64,000 bases of DNA from Clostridium beijerinckii (GCF_036699995.1 NZ_CP144906.1:930001-994000); one strand, 5' to 3'; shown: positions 46,718 through 57,851, counted from the first letter of the stretch. The notes: generated from the sequence alone by a model not told the origin. Numbers and translations: made by a program.

Positions 46718-48427
46718 ATGTTTAAATCTATTAAAGGTAAATTAGTATCACTTATATCTATGCTTATTATTTCAATGATTCTTTTAAGTTTGTATTCAAT
46801 TAATAACTTAAATGTGATCAATACAGTTTCAGCTAATATGTCTACAGAATTAATTCCAGGATTAATTCATTCAGGGAATATAAACACGATGACTTCTGAT
46901 TTTAGAATAATGGAATATGAACATATAATCTCAACTGACAAAAATGAAATGGCTCAAAAAGAAAAAGATATGGAAGCGAAGAATAGTGAAATCCAAAGTA
47001 ATATTCAACAATATGAAAAAACATTTTTTGATGATAAAGATAGGCAATTATTTGAGATAGCTAAAAATGATTGGAATCAATATTTGAAGGTACATGAGAA
47101 AGTTATAAGCTTGAGCAGAGATTTAAGAACTGATGAAGCCATGGAAATTATGAATGGAGAGGCAAAGGAATATTTTAGTTCAGCATCACAATCATTGACT
47201 GAATTGTCTAGGTATAATCAAGAAATGGGAGAAACTTTCTCTAAGCAAGGTAGTGATATATATCAAAAAGTAAAGAATATATCTATAATAATTATTTCAA
47301 TATTAATTATTCTTTCAATAATTATTTCATTTATGATTATTAAAGGAATAGTAGCATCACTAAAAAGTTTAAAGAATGAGTTAGATGCACTTGCAGAAAA
47401 AGGTGGGGACCTAACTCAAGAAATTAAAGTTAAATCTAAGGATGAAATTGCTGGACTTGCAAATAGCTTGAATAAATTTATATTAAACTTAAGATTAATA
47501 ATTAGTGAGGTCAATGAGAGTACTGAAAATGTTATACATATAAATAATGATATAAATAGTAAGACAGATGATCTATCAAGTACAATAGAAGAAGTCTCAA
47601 GTAGTACAGAGAGTATTGCTGCGGGAATGGAAGAAACAGCTGCATCATCAGAGGAGATGTTAGCAACATCTCATGAAATTGAAAAAGCTGTAGAGGGAAT
47701 CTCGGAAAAAATTCAAGATGGATTAATATCAGTTGAAGGAATACAAAAAAGTGCAGATGCTGTTAAGAGAAATACGATTGAGTCACAAGAAAAAGCTAAG
47801 GCGATATTTTTAGAGACAAAAGAAGGTCTTGAAAAAGCTATTGAAAACTCACATATTGTAGCTAGAATTAGTATATTATCTGAATCTATAATAGAGATTG
47901 CCGCACAAACAGATTTGTTGGCATTGAATGCTGCTATTGAAGCTGCTAGAGCAGGGGATGCAGGAAAAGGATTTGCAGTTGTTGCAGAAGAGGTAAGAAA
48001 ACTTGCAGAAGAATCTAAGAATGTAGTTACTGAAATAAAGAATGTTACTGATAAAGTTACAGAATCTGTAGGTGATTTATCAAGCAATTCAAGTAAGCTT
48101 TTGAAATTTATTTCAAATAATGTAGATAATGATTATAAATCTATGATGGAAGTAGCAGATAAATATAGCAAGGATGCAGAATTTGTTAATAGTTTAGTTT
48201 CGGACTTTAGTTCAACTTCAGAGGAACTTTTGGCATCTATACATGATATTTTGAAAACGATAGATCAAGTTGCGGAAGCTTCCACAGATGGAGCAGAAGG
48301 GACTACTGAAATAGCAGAAAAGGTAGTTGAAATTAATGAGAAAACTAATAAAATAATATTAAATATAAATGAATCGAAAGAGAGCACAAGTAAATTAATT
48401 AAAAAAATATCTACATTTAAATTTTAA
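46718..48427 (+). CDS. methyl-accepting chemotaxis protein
   Basis: 569 aa. TM1 ~12-32; a helical extracellular sensor of four-helix-bundle length (~33-187); TM2 ~188-210; HAMP ~211-265; then the cytoplasmic signalling domain with the highly conserved tip [20 protein letters not shown]. Long Glu/Ser-rich helices hold the probable methylation sites. It signals to CheA/CheW in the polar array. The chemotaxis genes themselves are elsewhere. GGGGGAGAGGG precedes the ATG. The ligand is unknown. Confidence 0.94.
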   Translation: MFKSIKGKLVSLISMLIISMILLSLYSINNLNVINTVSANMSTELIPGLIHSGNINTMTSDFRIMEYEHIISTDKNEMAQKEKDMEAKNSEIQSNIQQYEKTFFDDKDRQLFEIAKNDWNQYLKVHEKVISLSRDLRTDEAMEIMNGEAKEYFSSASQSLTELSRYNQEMGETFSKQGSDIYQKVKNISIIIISILIILSIIISFMIIKGIVASLKSLKNELDALAEKGGDLTQEIKVKSKDEIAGLANSLNKFILNLRLIISEVNESTENVIHINNDINSKTDDLSSTIEEVSSSTESIAAGMEETAASSEEMLATSHEIEKAVEGISEKIQDGLISVEGIQKSADAVKRNTIESQEKAKAIFLETKEGLEKAIENSHIVARISILSESIIEIAAQTDLLALNAAIEAARAGDAGKGFAVVAEEVRKLAEESKNVVTEIKNVTDKVTESVGDLSSNSSKLLKFISNNVDNDYKSMMEVADKYSKDAEFVNSLVSDFSSTSEELLASIHDILKTIDQVAEASTDGAEGTTEIAEKVVEINEKTNKIILNINESKESTSKLIKKISTFKF

Positions 48428-48498
48428 TAAAAGTAATTGCTAATTTTAATTTCTGATAGATAGAAAGAAGAGATAAGCATTGATTAACTAATTTTATA

Positions 48499-48533
48499 GC
48501 CCTTAGCATAAATAGCTAAGGGCATTTTATTTA
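48499..48533 (+). terminator. terminator after the chemotaxis gene
   Basis: GCCCTTAGC / GCTAAGGGC then ATTTTATTTATTTT. Confidence 0.9.
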
Positions 48534-48934
48534 TTTTCTAGGAATTTATATTGTAATGAAATCTGTATACATTGTGCCCCTTTGTGGGTATAAATTATGG
48601 AAAATGCTGATTCAAAAGGTCGCGTTTTAAATGAGAATAAAAAAGAAAATATATTCGCCTGACAAATTTTTCTCACGTACGTTAGAAAAGACAGAGGCGT
48701 AAAAAATATTATAAATGAACAGTTAAAATTAGATTTAAAAAGGGATTGGTTGTTAAATAAAATTATCATACATTTCATTTTAATTGAATAGGTAAATGTA
48801 TAATAGTTATTTTCACCAAAATGGAAATGAAGTTTCAAGTGTGGAAAATAATTATTGAAGGAAAAAATGACTTTTGGTCATTTTTATATGATATAATTTA
48901 TACAAAGAAATATTTTCTGACAGGAGCATTGAAT
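48534..48934. other. intergenic region upstream of the YhgE pair
   Basis: 400 nt with no gene. A GTG-less in-frame extension of the next gene is open here (from 48821) but has no ribosome site. It contains one copy of a short repeat at 48673-48705. Confidence 0.6.
48673..48705 (+). repeat. short intergenic repeat, copy 1
   Basis: TCACGTACGTTAGAAAAG leading into ACAGAGGCGTAAAAA. The core GAAAAGACAGAGG followed by YRTAAAAA recurs at 58457-58477 with two differences in 21 positions, and the flanking TCAC is also shared. Confidence 0.7.
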
Positions 48935-51232
48935 ATGAAGAATATAATAAATATTTTCAAAAGGGATATGAAGAATATATTTACTAACTGGGTGGCAGCG
49001 CTTGTTGTAGTAGTTTTAATGATAATACCATCTTTATATTCATTAATAAATATAGAGGCATCCTGGGATCCATATTCTAATACGAAGGGAATAGAAGTTG
49101 CAATTGTTAATGAAGATAAGGGAACGGTATACAAAGAACATAGTATAAATTTAGGCGATGAATTAGTTGATAAGCTTAAGGAAAATGATCAATTAGGATG
49201 GGTATTTGTAGACAAAGAAACTGCAAAGGATGGTTTAACAAATGAAAAGTATTATGCAATGATTGAAATACCACAAGATTTCTCCGAGGATGTTACAACC
49301 ATAGTTAAGAAAGAGGTTACAAAACCTAAGCTAATATACACTGTCAATGAGAAGAAAAATGTCATTGCATCTAAAATAACTGATGCAGGTGTAAAAAGTG
49401 TCAAAACTCAATTAGATGAGAATATAACAAAGAGTATATCTGGAATAATGTTCAGACTATGTGATGAGATTGGTATAGATATACAAAACAATAGATCTGA
49501 GCTTAGAAATATAATAGATTCAGTATATAAATTAGATGATAATATGCCAGAACTTGAGAAAATGCTAGATGAAGCAATTAATGGAACAATAAGTTCTTCT
49601 GAATTAATGATAAAAACCAATGAGCTTATACCAACTGCGGCAGACACTATTGATGAAACTTCTGAATTTTTAAATGATACACAAAGTTTTCTAAATGAAA
49701 CACAAGGAGATTTGCAGAATGAATCTCCACAAGTTAAAGAAGATCTTATTGAATGTGAAAATACACTAGACATTATAGGTACAGAGCTTAAAAATATTGA
49801 TGAAAATATATCACCAGAAGTAGAAAAGAAAGCATTGTTACAGATATTAGATACGTCTAAAGCAATTAGGACTAGTTCTAGCGATGCTAAGTCTAGATTG
49901 AAGAATATAAAAAAAGCTATTGATAAGATTAGCGAAATAGAAATTCCTAAACCTTCAATTGACAACTCTCTACAAAGCTATGATGAGATAAAAAAGCTTC
50001 AGCAAATTTTTGATAAACAAGCAGATGTAATTGAAAATCAAAGAGATTTGTTAAAGCAAGAAAGTAGGACAATTTCTAAAATTATAGATAGGTTAGATAA
50101 TATAGATGATAATCTTGATAAATTAATTGATAGAACTAATAAAGATATTGATAAATTAAATAGTGGAGATAAAATATTGGACACGCAGGATCTTACAGAT
50201 ACTAGAAAGGTATTAGATGATTTGCATAATTTAGTTTCTGATATAGCAGATAATTATGATTCGGAAATTGTACCAACAATTAATAAGGGGTTTGACTCAA
50301 TGAGCGAGATAATTGATACTGGGTTAAACTTATCGGCTCAAGGAAAAAGAACTTTGCCAGATGTTCAAGAGATGTTGAATACTTTCAAAAATACAGCAGA
50401 TTTATCTAATGATGAATTAAAAAAATTAAAAGAAAAGTTTCCAGATATAAGAGATAATGTACATGAGCTTGCACAGAGACTAAAGAAAATAGATAACAAG
50501 AAAGATATTGATGAATTATTAGATATGATAACAAATGATTGGAACGCTCAAAGTGATTTTCTATCTAGCCCTGTAGAAATTCAGGATAATAGATTATTCC
50601 CATGGCCTAATTATGGATCTACAGTAACACCATTTTATACAGTTCTTTGCTTATGGATTGGTGGATATGTATTATCAGTCCTAATTGGAACAGAGTCCCA
50701 TTCAATAGAAAATGATAAAGAATTAAACAAGTACGAGAAGTATTTTGGTAGACTAACATTATTTTTATTCATAGGAATAGGCCAGGCTTTGGTTGCTAGC
50801 CTAGGGGCATTGTTTATACTGCATTCTTATTCAGTCCATCCAGTAATGTTCGTATTCTATTGTATATTTATAAGTGTTGTATTTAATTGCATAATTTACA
50901 CAGCTGTTAGTCTTTTTGGGTACGGAGGAATAGTCATAGGTGTGGTATTGCTTGTTATACAGGTTGCTGGAACTAGTGGTAATTTCCCAATAGAAGTTAA
51001 TCCGGCAGGATATCAAAAGCTATTTCCATTTCTACCATTTACATATGCAATAAGTGGAGTTAGACAAATTATGGCAGGAGTAATATATTCAATATTATTT
51101 AAAGATAGCATTATATTATTAATGTTTATGATAGGATCAATTATTATTGGAGTTTTGGCTAAAGAACCGATAAATGCAAAAAGAATAAATATTGTTGAAA
51201 AATTAAAAGAAAGTTCAATAATGAGTAGTTAA
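48935..51232 (+). CDS. YhgE/Pip-family membrane protein, copy 1
   Basis: 765 aa. One N-terminal TM (~16-38), a large ~500-residue extracytoplasmic region rich in coiled coil, then five or six C-terminal TM helices containing the family motif SGNFPIEV and FPFLPFTYAISGVRQIMAG. The family (phage-infection-protein related) includes B. subtilis YhgE/YueB-like envelope proteins; the biochemical role is unknown. I start at MKNIINIFKRD because AGGAG lies 9 nt upstream. The neighbouring gene is a clear paralogue in tandem, with a 34-nt gap. Confidence 0.85.
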   Translation: MKNIINIFKRDMKNIFTNWVAALVVVVLMIIPSLYSLINIEASWDPYSNTKGIEVAIVNEDKGTVYKEHSINLGDELVDKLKENDQLGWVFVDKETAKDGLTNEKYYAMIEIPQDFSEDVTTIVKKEVTKPKLIYTVNEKKNVIASKITDAGVKSVKTQLDENITKSISGIMFRLCDEIGIDIQNNRSELRNIIDSVYKLDDNMPELEKMLDEAINGTISSSELMIKTNELIPTAADTIDETSEFLNDTQSFLNETQGDLQNESPQVKEDLIECENTLDIIGTELKNIDENISPEVEKKALLQILDTSKAIRTSSSDAKSRLKNIKKAIDKISEIEIPKPSIDNSLQSYDEIKKLQQIFDKQADVIENQRDLLKQESRTISKIIDRLDNIDDNLDKLIDRTNKDIDKLNSGDKILDTQDLTDTRKVLDDLHNLVSDIADNYDSEIVPTINKGFDSMSEIIDTGLNLSAQGKRTLPDVQEMLNTFKNTADLSNDELKKLKEKFPDIRDNVHELAQRLKKIDNKKDIDELLDMITNDWNAQSDFLSSPVEIQDNRLFPWPNYGSTVTPFYTVLCLWIGGYVLSVLIGTESHSIENDKELNKYEKYFGRLTLFLFIGIGQALVASLGALFILHSYSVHPVMFVFYCIFISVVFNCIIYTAVSLFGYGGIVIGVVLLVIQVAGTSGNFPIEVNPAGYQKLFPFLPFTYAISGVRQIMAGVIYSILFKDSIILLMFMIGSIIIGVLAKEPINAKRINIVEKLKESSIMSS

Positions 51233-51266
51233 AATAATCTATATTGCAATATTAGGGGAATTGATT

Positions 51267-53558
51267 ATGAAGAATATATTTAAGATATATAAAAGAGATA
51301 TCAATAAAATACGTACTAATTGGGTAGCAAGACTTATGATTATAGTAATGATAATTATTCCATCTATGTACTCGTTGATAAATATAAAGGCTTCATGGGA
51401 CCCTTATTCCAATACAGCTGGAATTAAGATTGCTATTATTAATGAGGATAAAGGTACTGTATTTAAGGACAAGAATATAAATTTAGGAGAAGATTTAGTT
51501 GATAAACTTAAGGAAAATGACAAATTAGGATGGGTTTTTACAGATAAGGAAAATGCGGAGCAAGGTTTGCTACTAGAAAAGTATTATGCAACAATTGAAA
51601 TTCCAGAAAACTTTTCTGAAGACATTACAACATTGTTGGAAAAAAATATTAATAAGCCAAAGTTAATATATACAGTAAATGAAAAGAAAAATGCGATTGC
51701 TCCTAAAATGACAGATTCAGGTATAAAAACAGTAAAAAATGAGTTGGATGAAAATGTAATTAAGACAGTCTCAGGAATATTGTTTAGAATATTTAATGAA
51801 AGAGGAGTTGATATACAAGACAATAGACCTAAGCTTAGAAAAATAGTTGATAACATATATGAGTTAGATGATAATGTGTCAGAAATAGAAACACTTTTAG
51901 ATGATGCAAGTAATGGAATAGTTGATTTGAAAAATGTGTTGACTAAAACTAATGATATGCTTCCAACAATATCTAATGCTATTGATTCATCAAGTGATTT
52001 TTTAAATAATAGTAAATCAGTTTTAGATGATACTCAAGGAAAACTATCAGACATTTCTCCAACAGTAAAGCAGGACTTAATAAAATCAGAAAATGTACTT
52101 GATAATTCAAGTGTAGAACTTAAAAATCTAGATGAGAATGTATTACCAGAAGTATCTAAAAAGGTGTTATTAAATATAAGGGATTCTGCTATTGCGACAG
52201 AGGAAACAATTAATAATATTAAATATAAACTTAGAAATATAAAGAAACTTATTGATAAATTAAGCGATATAGAAATCAAAATACCTTCATTTGGTGATAA
52301 TGTTCCCAATGTTGATTCTATAAAATTAATAAGAGACAAACTAGATAAACAATTAAATTCAGTAAAAAATATGCAAGATGATTTAAAAGATATAAGTGAA
52401 ATAATTTCAGATAATATTGATAAGCTAGATACCATTGAAGATAAATTACAAATAATAGCTGATAAATCGGATGAAGAAGTTAAGAAAATAGATAATGAGG
52501 GATTAAATGTTCAAACACTTAAGGATATTATAAAAGTTGTAGATGAAGTACATAGTTTGGTGGCAAATATTACAGACAACTATGATTCAGAAATTGTCTC
52601 AGGAGTAGAAAAAAGTATTAATTCAACTAGAAACGTTTTAGATGATAGCTTATCTATTATTGAAGAAGGTAGAAATACATTACCAGAAGTAGAAAAATTG
52701 TTAAGTGTTTCACAGGATGCTACCAATTTAACTAATGATGAATTAACTAGTTTAAAAAATAAATTACCAGATGCTAAAAATAAGATTCATGAATTGGCGG
52801 ATAAAATCAAGGATATGGATGAAGAAGATAAAATTGATGAATTATTGGACATGATGACAAGTAATTGGGAAAATCAAAGTGACTTTGTAGCAAGCCCAGT
52901 TGAAATAGAAGATAATAGATTATTTCCATGGCCTAATTACGGTACAGCTACGACTCCATTTTATACCGTACTTTGTTTATGGGTTGGGGGATTGCTGGCT
53001 TCTGCTTTATTATCGCTGGAAGCACCTAAATTTGATGATGGAACAAAGATTAAACCATATGAAATGTATTTAGGAAAACTATTACTATTTTTGACAGTTG
53101 GAGTATGCCAAGCATTAGTTGCAAGTATAGGTAGCATAATCATGCTAAATGTTTATGCAGTTCATCCTATAATGTATATCTTTTATAGTATATTTGTAAG
53201 TATTATATTTGTAATTGTTATATATACTGCAGCAAGTATACTAGACGATGTAGGGAAAGCAGCAATTGTTATAATATTAGTACTTCAGATGGCGGGAGCA
53301 AGTGGTAATTTTCCGATTGAAGTTGCACCAGTATTTTTTCAAAAATTGTTTCCTTTTTTACCTTTCACATATGCAATTAGTGGTATGAGGCAGATTATGG
53401 CGGGAATAGTGTATTCAATATTGATTAAAGATATAGTAGTTTTGTCTATATATATGTTTGTTTCATTAATTGCTGGAATATTATTAAAAGGATTTATGAA
53501 CAGTATTACAGTTAATTTTATGGAGAAGTTAAAGAAGAGTGGAATATTGAGACATTAA
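51267..53558 (+). CDS. YhgE/Pip-family membrane protein, copy 2
   Basis: 763 aa, the same architecture as the preceding gene and similar along its full length (N-terminal SWDPYSNTAGIKIAIINEDKGT; C-terminal ASGNFPIEVAPVFFQKLFPF). The conserved blocks match best at both membrane ends, whereas the coiled-coil middle has diverged, so the duplication is not recent. I start at ATG 51267 after AGGGGAA; an upstream TTG is less likely. It is followed by a terminator. The pair probably forms a heteromeric envelope complex; this is inferred. Confidence 0.85.
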   Translation: MKNIFKIYKRDINKIRTNWVARLMIIVMIIIPSMYSLINIKASWDPYSNTAGIKIAIINEDKGTVFKDKNINLGEDLVDKLKENDKLGWVFTDKENAEQGLLLEKYYATIEIPENFSEDITTLLEKNINKPKLIYTVNEKKNAIAPKMTDSGIKTVKNELDENVIKTVSGILFRIFNERGVDIQDNRPKLRKIVDNIYELDDNVSEIETLLDDASNGIVDLKNVLTKTNDMLPTISNAIDSSSDFLNNSKSVLDDTQGKLSDISPTVKQDLIKSENVLDNSSVELKNLDENVLPEVSKKVLLNIRDSAIATEETINNIKYKLRNIKKLIDKLSDIEIKIPSFGDNVPNVDSIKLIRDKLDKQLNSVKNMQDDLKDISEIISDNIDKLDTIEDKLQIIADKSDEEVKKIDNEGLNVQTLKDIIKVVDEVHSLVANITDNYDSEIVSGVEKSINSTRNVLDDSLSIIEEGRNTLPEVEKLLSVSQDATNLTNDELTSLKNKLPDAKNKIHELADKIKDMDEEDKIDELLDMMTSNWENQSDFVASPVEIEDNRLFPWPNYGTATTPFYTVLCLWVGGLLASALLSLEAPKFDDGTKIKPYEMYLGKLLLFLTVGVCQALVASIGSIIMLNVYAVHPIMYIFYSIFVSIIFVIVIYTAASILDDVGKAAIVIILVLQMAGASGNFPIEVAPVFFQKLFPFLPFTYAISGMRQIMAGIVYSILIKDIVVLSIYMFVSLIAGILLKGFMNSITVNFMEKLKKSGILRH

Positions 53559-53592
53559 TAGTTGTTAAAATAAAATTATTATTAATTGGAAT

Positions 53593-53630
53593 AAATAGTC
53601 AACACAACTGATTGCTGGCTATTTTTTTCT
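53593..53630 (+). terminator. terminator after the YhgE pair
   Basis: AATAGTCA / TGGCTATT then TTTTTTCTG. Confidence 0.85.
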
Positions 53631-53728
53631 GTAAAAAATTAATTGTATACATTTATTTATAAAAGTAAGGTGGCATAATAGAAGAAAATGATATAATAAG
53701 GTTATAGTTTCATAAAATAGGGGGAAAA

Positions 53729-55639
53729 ATGGAAAAGTATAAAAGACAATCAAATGATTTTGTTATGAGTAAATCTATAATCATATATATTTATATAGCA
53801 AGTATATTTTTATATTTTATATTAAAATTTATTGTTAATGATGCTAATGTACATATACCTTTAATTTTTAGAATTTATTACATAACCCTAAGTATAACTT
53901 TATTTGTATTATTAAAGCAAGTGAGAAGATTTTACAAGAGATATGTTTCGAAGATAATAATAATATTTTTCTCACTAATGATTTTTATATCAGCGTTTGG
54001 ATTTATAATGAAAATTTATGATGCAAATAATTTAATGGAAATTAAAAATTATATAAATTTAAGCAGAGAGAGTATATTACTAATAGAAACTTTTGCTAGT
54101 TATGTATTAACTGAATATTATTTTGAAAGAAGAAAATTAAAGATAGAAAGTTATGGAATATTAATTTTAATTATTACATGCACTTTACTGAGTCATTTTT
54201 CTAATTTGACTATACTCTTTGTGAAAATTATGTATACGGTTATTGAGATACCAGCATTTATAAAAATAGTTATGAACTTAAAAAAATCAAACTACTTAAG
54301 GGAACATGGATGGAGCATTATAAAAGTTTACATATCCTCAACGGTTCTGATATTTTTAATTAATATATATGCATTTAACAATAGCCAATATATAAAAGAG
54401 GCATTAATTGAAGTTATACATTTTGCAAACTTTACAATGCTTTGGAATTTTATTATATCTAGGTTGGTTAAAGATCCATATAGGGCCTTATCAAGTTCAT
54501 TGAATTATAAAAATGGGGAATTAGATGAACTAAATCATGAAATAGAATTAGGGAATACCAAGTTGGAGAGTTCAATAAATTTATTAAAAAGCAAAGAGTA
54601 TTTATATTCAACATTATTTAGGTTCATGCCACATCCAATTATAATTCTGAATGCAGAGAATGATAGAATATTATTTGTGAATAAGCAATTTCTAAAGATT
54701 TCAGGAATCTCAAAAAAAAGAGAAATAATAAATAAAAAAATAAGCAATTATATTGATTTTATAAATAACAATACAGAAAATAAGGATTATAATGCAATCC
54801 TTTATATAGGAAATCAAAAAAAATTTATAAAAGCAGAATTTTTGCCTTATTATGAAAATTTATCATGGAAGTTGCTATTGATTAAAGATAGAACTTCTAA
54901 AGTTCTTGTGGATGAAATAAGGAAAGAAGTTGAGAATAAACAAATTGAAGAAAGTATTAGGAGAGAATTTCTTTCAAATATAAGTCATGATTTGAAAACG
55001 CCAATAAATGTAATATATTCGGCAATGCAGGTAGAAAAAATATATGTTCAAAAAGAAGACTTTGATATTTTAAAGAAATATAATGATATATCCAAGCAAA
55101 ACTGTATCTCTTTAATTAAATTAACCAATAATTTAATAGATAATTCAAAGATAAATTCCCATTATTTAACGCCAAGATTAGAGAATATGAACATAGTTGA
55201 GGTCATAGAGGACAATGTAATGTCATTAGTAGAATATGTGAAGTTAAATAATATAGATTTAATTTTTGATACTAACACTGAAGAGTGTTACTTAGATATT
55301 GATCGTGAATTTATGTATAGGATAATTCTAAATTTAGTTTCTAATGCTGTGAAGTTTACCAAAGATGGTGGACAAATATGTGTGGTGGTAAATGAATTTG
55401 ATGATAAGGTTAATATATCTGTAGAAGATAATGGAATTGGAATAGATGAAGAATTTATATATGAAGCATTTAATAGATATTCAATTGGAGGAAATTGTAA
55501 TCCTGACCGAAAAAGTGGGACAGGCATAGGGCTTTTTGTAGTAAAGCAATTAATTGAACTACAAGGCGGAAAAATAGAAATAAAAAGAAATAGTGATTTA
55601 GGGACAACTGTAAGTATTGAATTTAGGAAAGGGATATAG
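53729..55639 (+). CDS. orphan membrane sensor histidine kinase, first of pair
   Basis: 636 aa. About seven or eight N-terminal TM helices (~15-250), a linker with a PAS-like domain (~290-400; HPIIILNAENDRILFVNKQFL), the HisKA segment with His420 in FLSNISHDLKTPINVIYSAM, and HATPase_c with N box NLVSNAVKFT, G1 DNGIGID and G2 GTGIGLFVVKQL. It is a hybrid-less kinase with no adjacent response regulator, so its partner is encoded elsewhere. GGGGGAAAA precedes the ATG. In clostridia, orphan kinases of this kind can phosphorylate Spo0A; that is possible but not shown here. Confidence 0.9.
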   Translation: MEKYKRQSNDFVMSKSIIIYIYIASIFLYFILKFIVNDANVHIPLIFRIYYITLSITLFVLLKQVRRFYKRYVSKIIIIFFSLMIFISAFGFIMKIYDANNLMEIKNYINLSRESILLIETFASYVLTEYYFERRKLKIESYGILILIITCTLLSHFSNLTILFVKIMYTVIEIPAFIKIVMNLKKSNYLREHGWSIIKVYISSTVLIFLINIYAFNNSQYIKEALIEVIHFANFTMLWNFIISRLVKDPYRALSSSLNYKNGELDELNHEIELGNTKLESSINLLKSKEYLYSTLFRFMPHPIIILNAENDRILFVNKQFLKISGISKKREIINKKISNYIDFINNNTENKDYNAILYIGNQKKFIKAEFLPYYENLSWKLLLIKDRTSKVLVDEIRKEVENKQIEESIRREFLSNISHDLKTPINVIYSAMQVEKIYVQKEDFDILKKYNDISKQNCISLIKLTNNLIDNSKINSHYLTPRLENMNIVEVIEDNVMSLVEYVKLNNIDLIFDTNTEECYLDIDREFMYRIILNLVSNAVKFTKDGGQICVVVNEFDDKVNISVEDNGIGIDEEFIYEAFNRYSIGGNCNPDRKSGTGIGLFVVKQLIELQGGKIEIKRNSDLGTTVSIEFRKGI

Positions 55640-55707
55640 ATATAGAGATGTATAATAGTTTCTTAGTATTGGACAAAATAAAGATAAAAATTAGGGGAAT
55701 TAGAAAC

Positions 55708-57672
55708 ATGCAGAAGTATGCATTTTTAACGGTACTAATAATTTTATGCTCTATTATTTCTGATAATGTTAATTTTTATTTGCTATTAAATAATATAATT
55801 GCAATATCTATGATTTTTGCGTTTATTTATGTATATATAATAAGAGGTAAGTTTGTAGGCAAAGGTTTTGTAGCAAGATTTAAAATGATATATTTAATAC
55901 TTATTATGATACTAGCTATAAATGTTACTGAGATAATAATATTATTTAAGGATATTTCTAAAAGTTACTTCATACTTCTTTATAGTATGCATGCTACTTT
56001 AGAATACTGCATAATAAAAATAGGACTTGTGGTTAAAAATAATGATAGAAAGAGTCTTATAATATGTATATCAGAAATACTAATCATTATAATGCTTGTT
56101 ATTGGCTTCAATGGAGGAAATGGAATACATAATCCTTATGAAGTATCACTTTTTATATGGTGCATTACTATAAGTGTTTTGTTAAGTATAGGTTTGTGTA
56201 TATCTACAGTACAAGATACTTTATCTAAAAGAAGGCAATTTACCATTGATGAATTTAGACAAATAATATTTTATATTTTTTCTATATTATTTAATTACTT
56301 GGGATTTATATGTTTTTATATGGGCTACGTTAAAGTTTCTGAATTTGTATTAATTGTTAAATGTATTACTTTATATAAATTTTATGATTACATAATAAGT
56401 AAAGTAGTGGACAGTTCATTAAAAGAACTTAATAATAATATAGGAAATGCAACTAAAACCAAGAAAGAACTTAACTCTATATTAAGGAAAAGGAACTCTA
56501 TATTAAATGAAATAAATGTAATGATCCAAAAGAGCGGAGATAGGAATAATGAATTAATTGATTCTATTTATGGTGGTGTATTTCTATTTTACCTAGATAG
56601 ACTTCGACATATAAATAAAAGGACATTAAAAACTTTAGACATAACTAATGATGAGATCTTAGGAATAGAAATAAATGAGTTTGTAAAAATGTATTTTGAT
56701 ATAACGCTTGAAGATATTAAGAGAGCGGGCAATTATATTCCATGCATAAAAATGAAACATACTGATTTCGAAGTTGAAATATTTTTGGCTTCCATAGATG
56801 AAATAAGCAAGATTCTTTACATACATGATATAAGTGAAATTAAAGAAAATAAAAAGATGAGAGAAATTCTTGAAGAATATTTGCAAGAGGATGAAATAAA
56901 AAAAGAATTTTTCTCTAATATTTCTCATGAACTGAAAACGCCTATAAATCTTATATTTTCTGCATTGCAGGTCAATCAAATTTATTTTAATGAAAATAAT
57001 TTAGATGGAGTAAATAAAAATAGGCGGATTATAAAACAAAATTGTTTAAGGCTTATAAGGACTATTAATAATTTTATAGATGCTAATAAAATTTCAGAGG
57101 GATATCTAATTCCGAATTTAAAAATACATAACATAGTTAACATTGTAGAAGAGGTTTCGATGGCTTCTAATAAGTACATAAAATTAATAAATAATACTCT
57201 GACATTTGATGCACAGGAAGAAGAAATTTATGTTAAGTGTGATAAGGAAATGATAACAAGAATTATGTTGAATATTCTTTCTAATTCTGTTAAATATGGA
57301 AAGCAAGAGGGGAAAATAAATGTGAGTGTAGAGCTTTATATGGGTAACAAAGTTGCTATAAAAGTTAAAAATGATGGCTTGAAAATTGATAAAGAAACCA
57401 TTCCATATATTTTTGATAAATTTACTAAACTGAATAAAACTTTTAATAGACTAAAAGAAGGAAGCGGTTTAGGGTTATTTTTAACTAAAGCCCTAGTTGA
57501 ACTTCAAGAAGGAACTATACGGCTCACATCAAATAATAAGGGAAATGAATTCACAATAATTATGCCTATGGCTCAGCAATCGTATGAAAATAAATTTAAT
57601 AATGAAGATTGGGAAACAAATTTATTAGAGGAAAAGGTAGATATAGAGTTTTCGGATATATATATTGAGTAG
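55708..57672 (+). CDS. orphan membrane sensor histidine kinase, second of pair
   Basis: 654 aa. I start at MQKYAFLTVLII, 9 nt after AGGGG, rather than at the ATG 60 nt earlier whose upstream site is weak. Multiple TM helices occupy ~1-240, followed by a PAS-like linker, HisKA His407 in FFSNISHELKTPINLIFSAL, and HATPase_c with N box NILSNSVKYG. The G1 box is NDGLKID instead of DNGIGID. G2 is GSGLGLFLTKAL. It shares TM plan, linker and catalytic layout with the preceding kinase, so the two are tandem paralogues. No response regulator is adjacent. Confidence 0.88.
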   Translation: MQKYAFLTVLIILCSIISDNVNFYLLLNNIIAISMIFAFIYVYIIRGKFVGKGFVARFKMIYLILIMILAINVTEIIILFKDISKSYFILLYSMHATLEYCIIKIGLVVKNNDRKSLIICISEILIIIMLVIGFNGGNGIHNPYEVSLFIWCITISVLLSIGLCISTVQDTLSKRRQFTIDEFRQIIFYIFSILFNYLGFICFYMGYVKVSEFVLIVKCITLYKFYDYIISKVVDSSLKELNNNIGNATKTKKELNSILRKRNSILNEINVMIQKSGDRNNELIDSIYGGVFLFYLDRLRHINKRTLKTLDITNDEILGIEINEFVKMYFDITLEDIKRAGNYIPCIKMKHTDFEVEIFLASIDEISKILYIHDISEIKENKKMREILEEYLQEDEIKKEFFSNISHELKTPINLIFSALQVNQIYFNENNLDGVNKNRRIIKQNCLRLIRTINNFIDANKISEGYLIPNLKIHNIVNIVEEVSMASNKYIKLINNTLTFDAQEEEIYVKCDKEMITRIMLNILSNSVKYGKQEGKINVSVELYMGNKVAIKVKNDGLKIDKETIPYIFDKFTKLNKTFNRLKEGSGLGLFLTKALVELQEGTIRLTSNNKGNEFTIIMPMAQQSYENKFNNEDWETNLLEEKVDIEFSDIYIE

Positions 57673-57851
57673 AATTAACTTAATATGAAATGAAAAAAGT
57701 AAGTGGACATGAATTTAATAAATTTATAGGTACTAAAAATAATTACAATTTGATATAAATAGTTTTATTAATTAATCATAGTTTTACATAAATAAACATA
57801 TATTAAATTAGTTATGTTAAACTAATTACTTAAATTTGAGGTGTATAATTT

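Noticed and set aside
48821..48934. N-terminal extension of the first YhgE protein
   Set aside because: In-frame but without a ribosome site; AGGAG precedes the internal ATG at 48935, and the paralogue starts at the equivalent residue.
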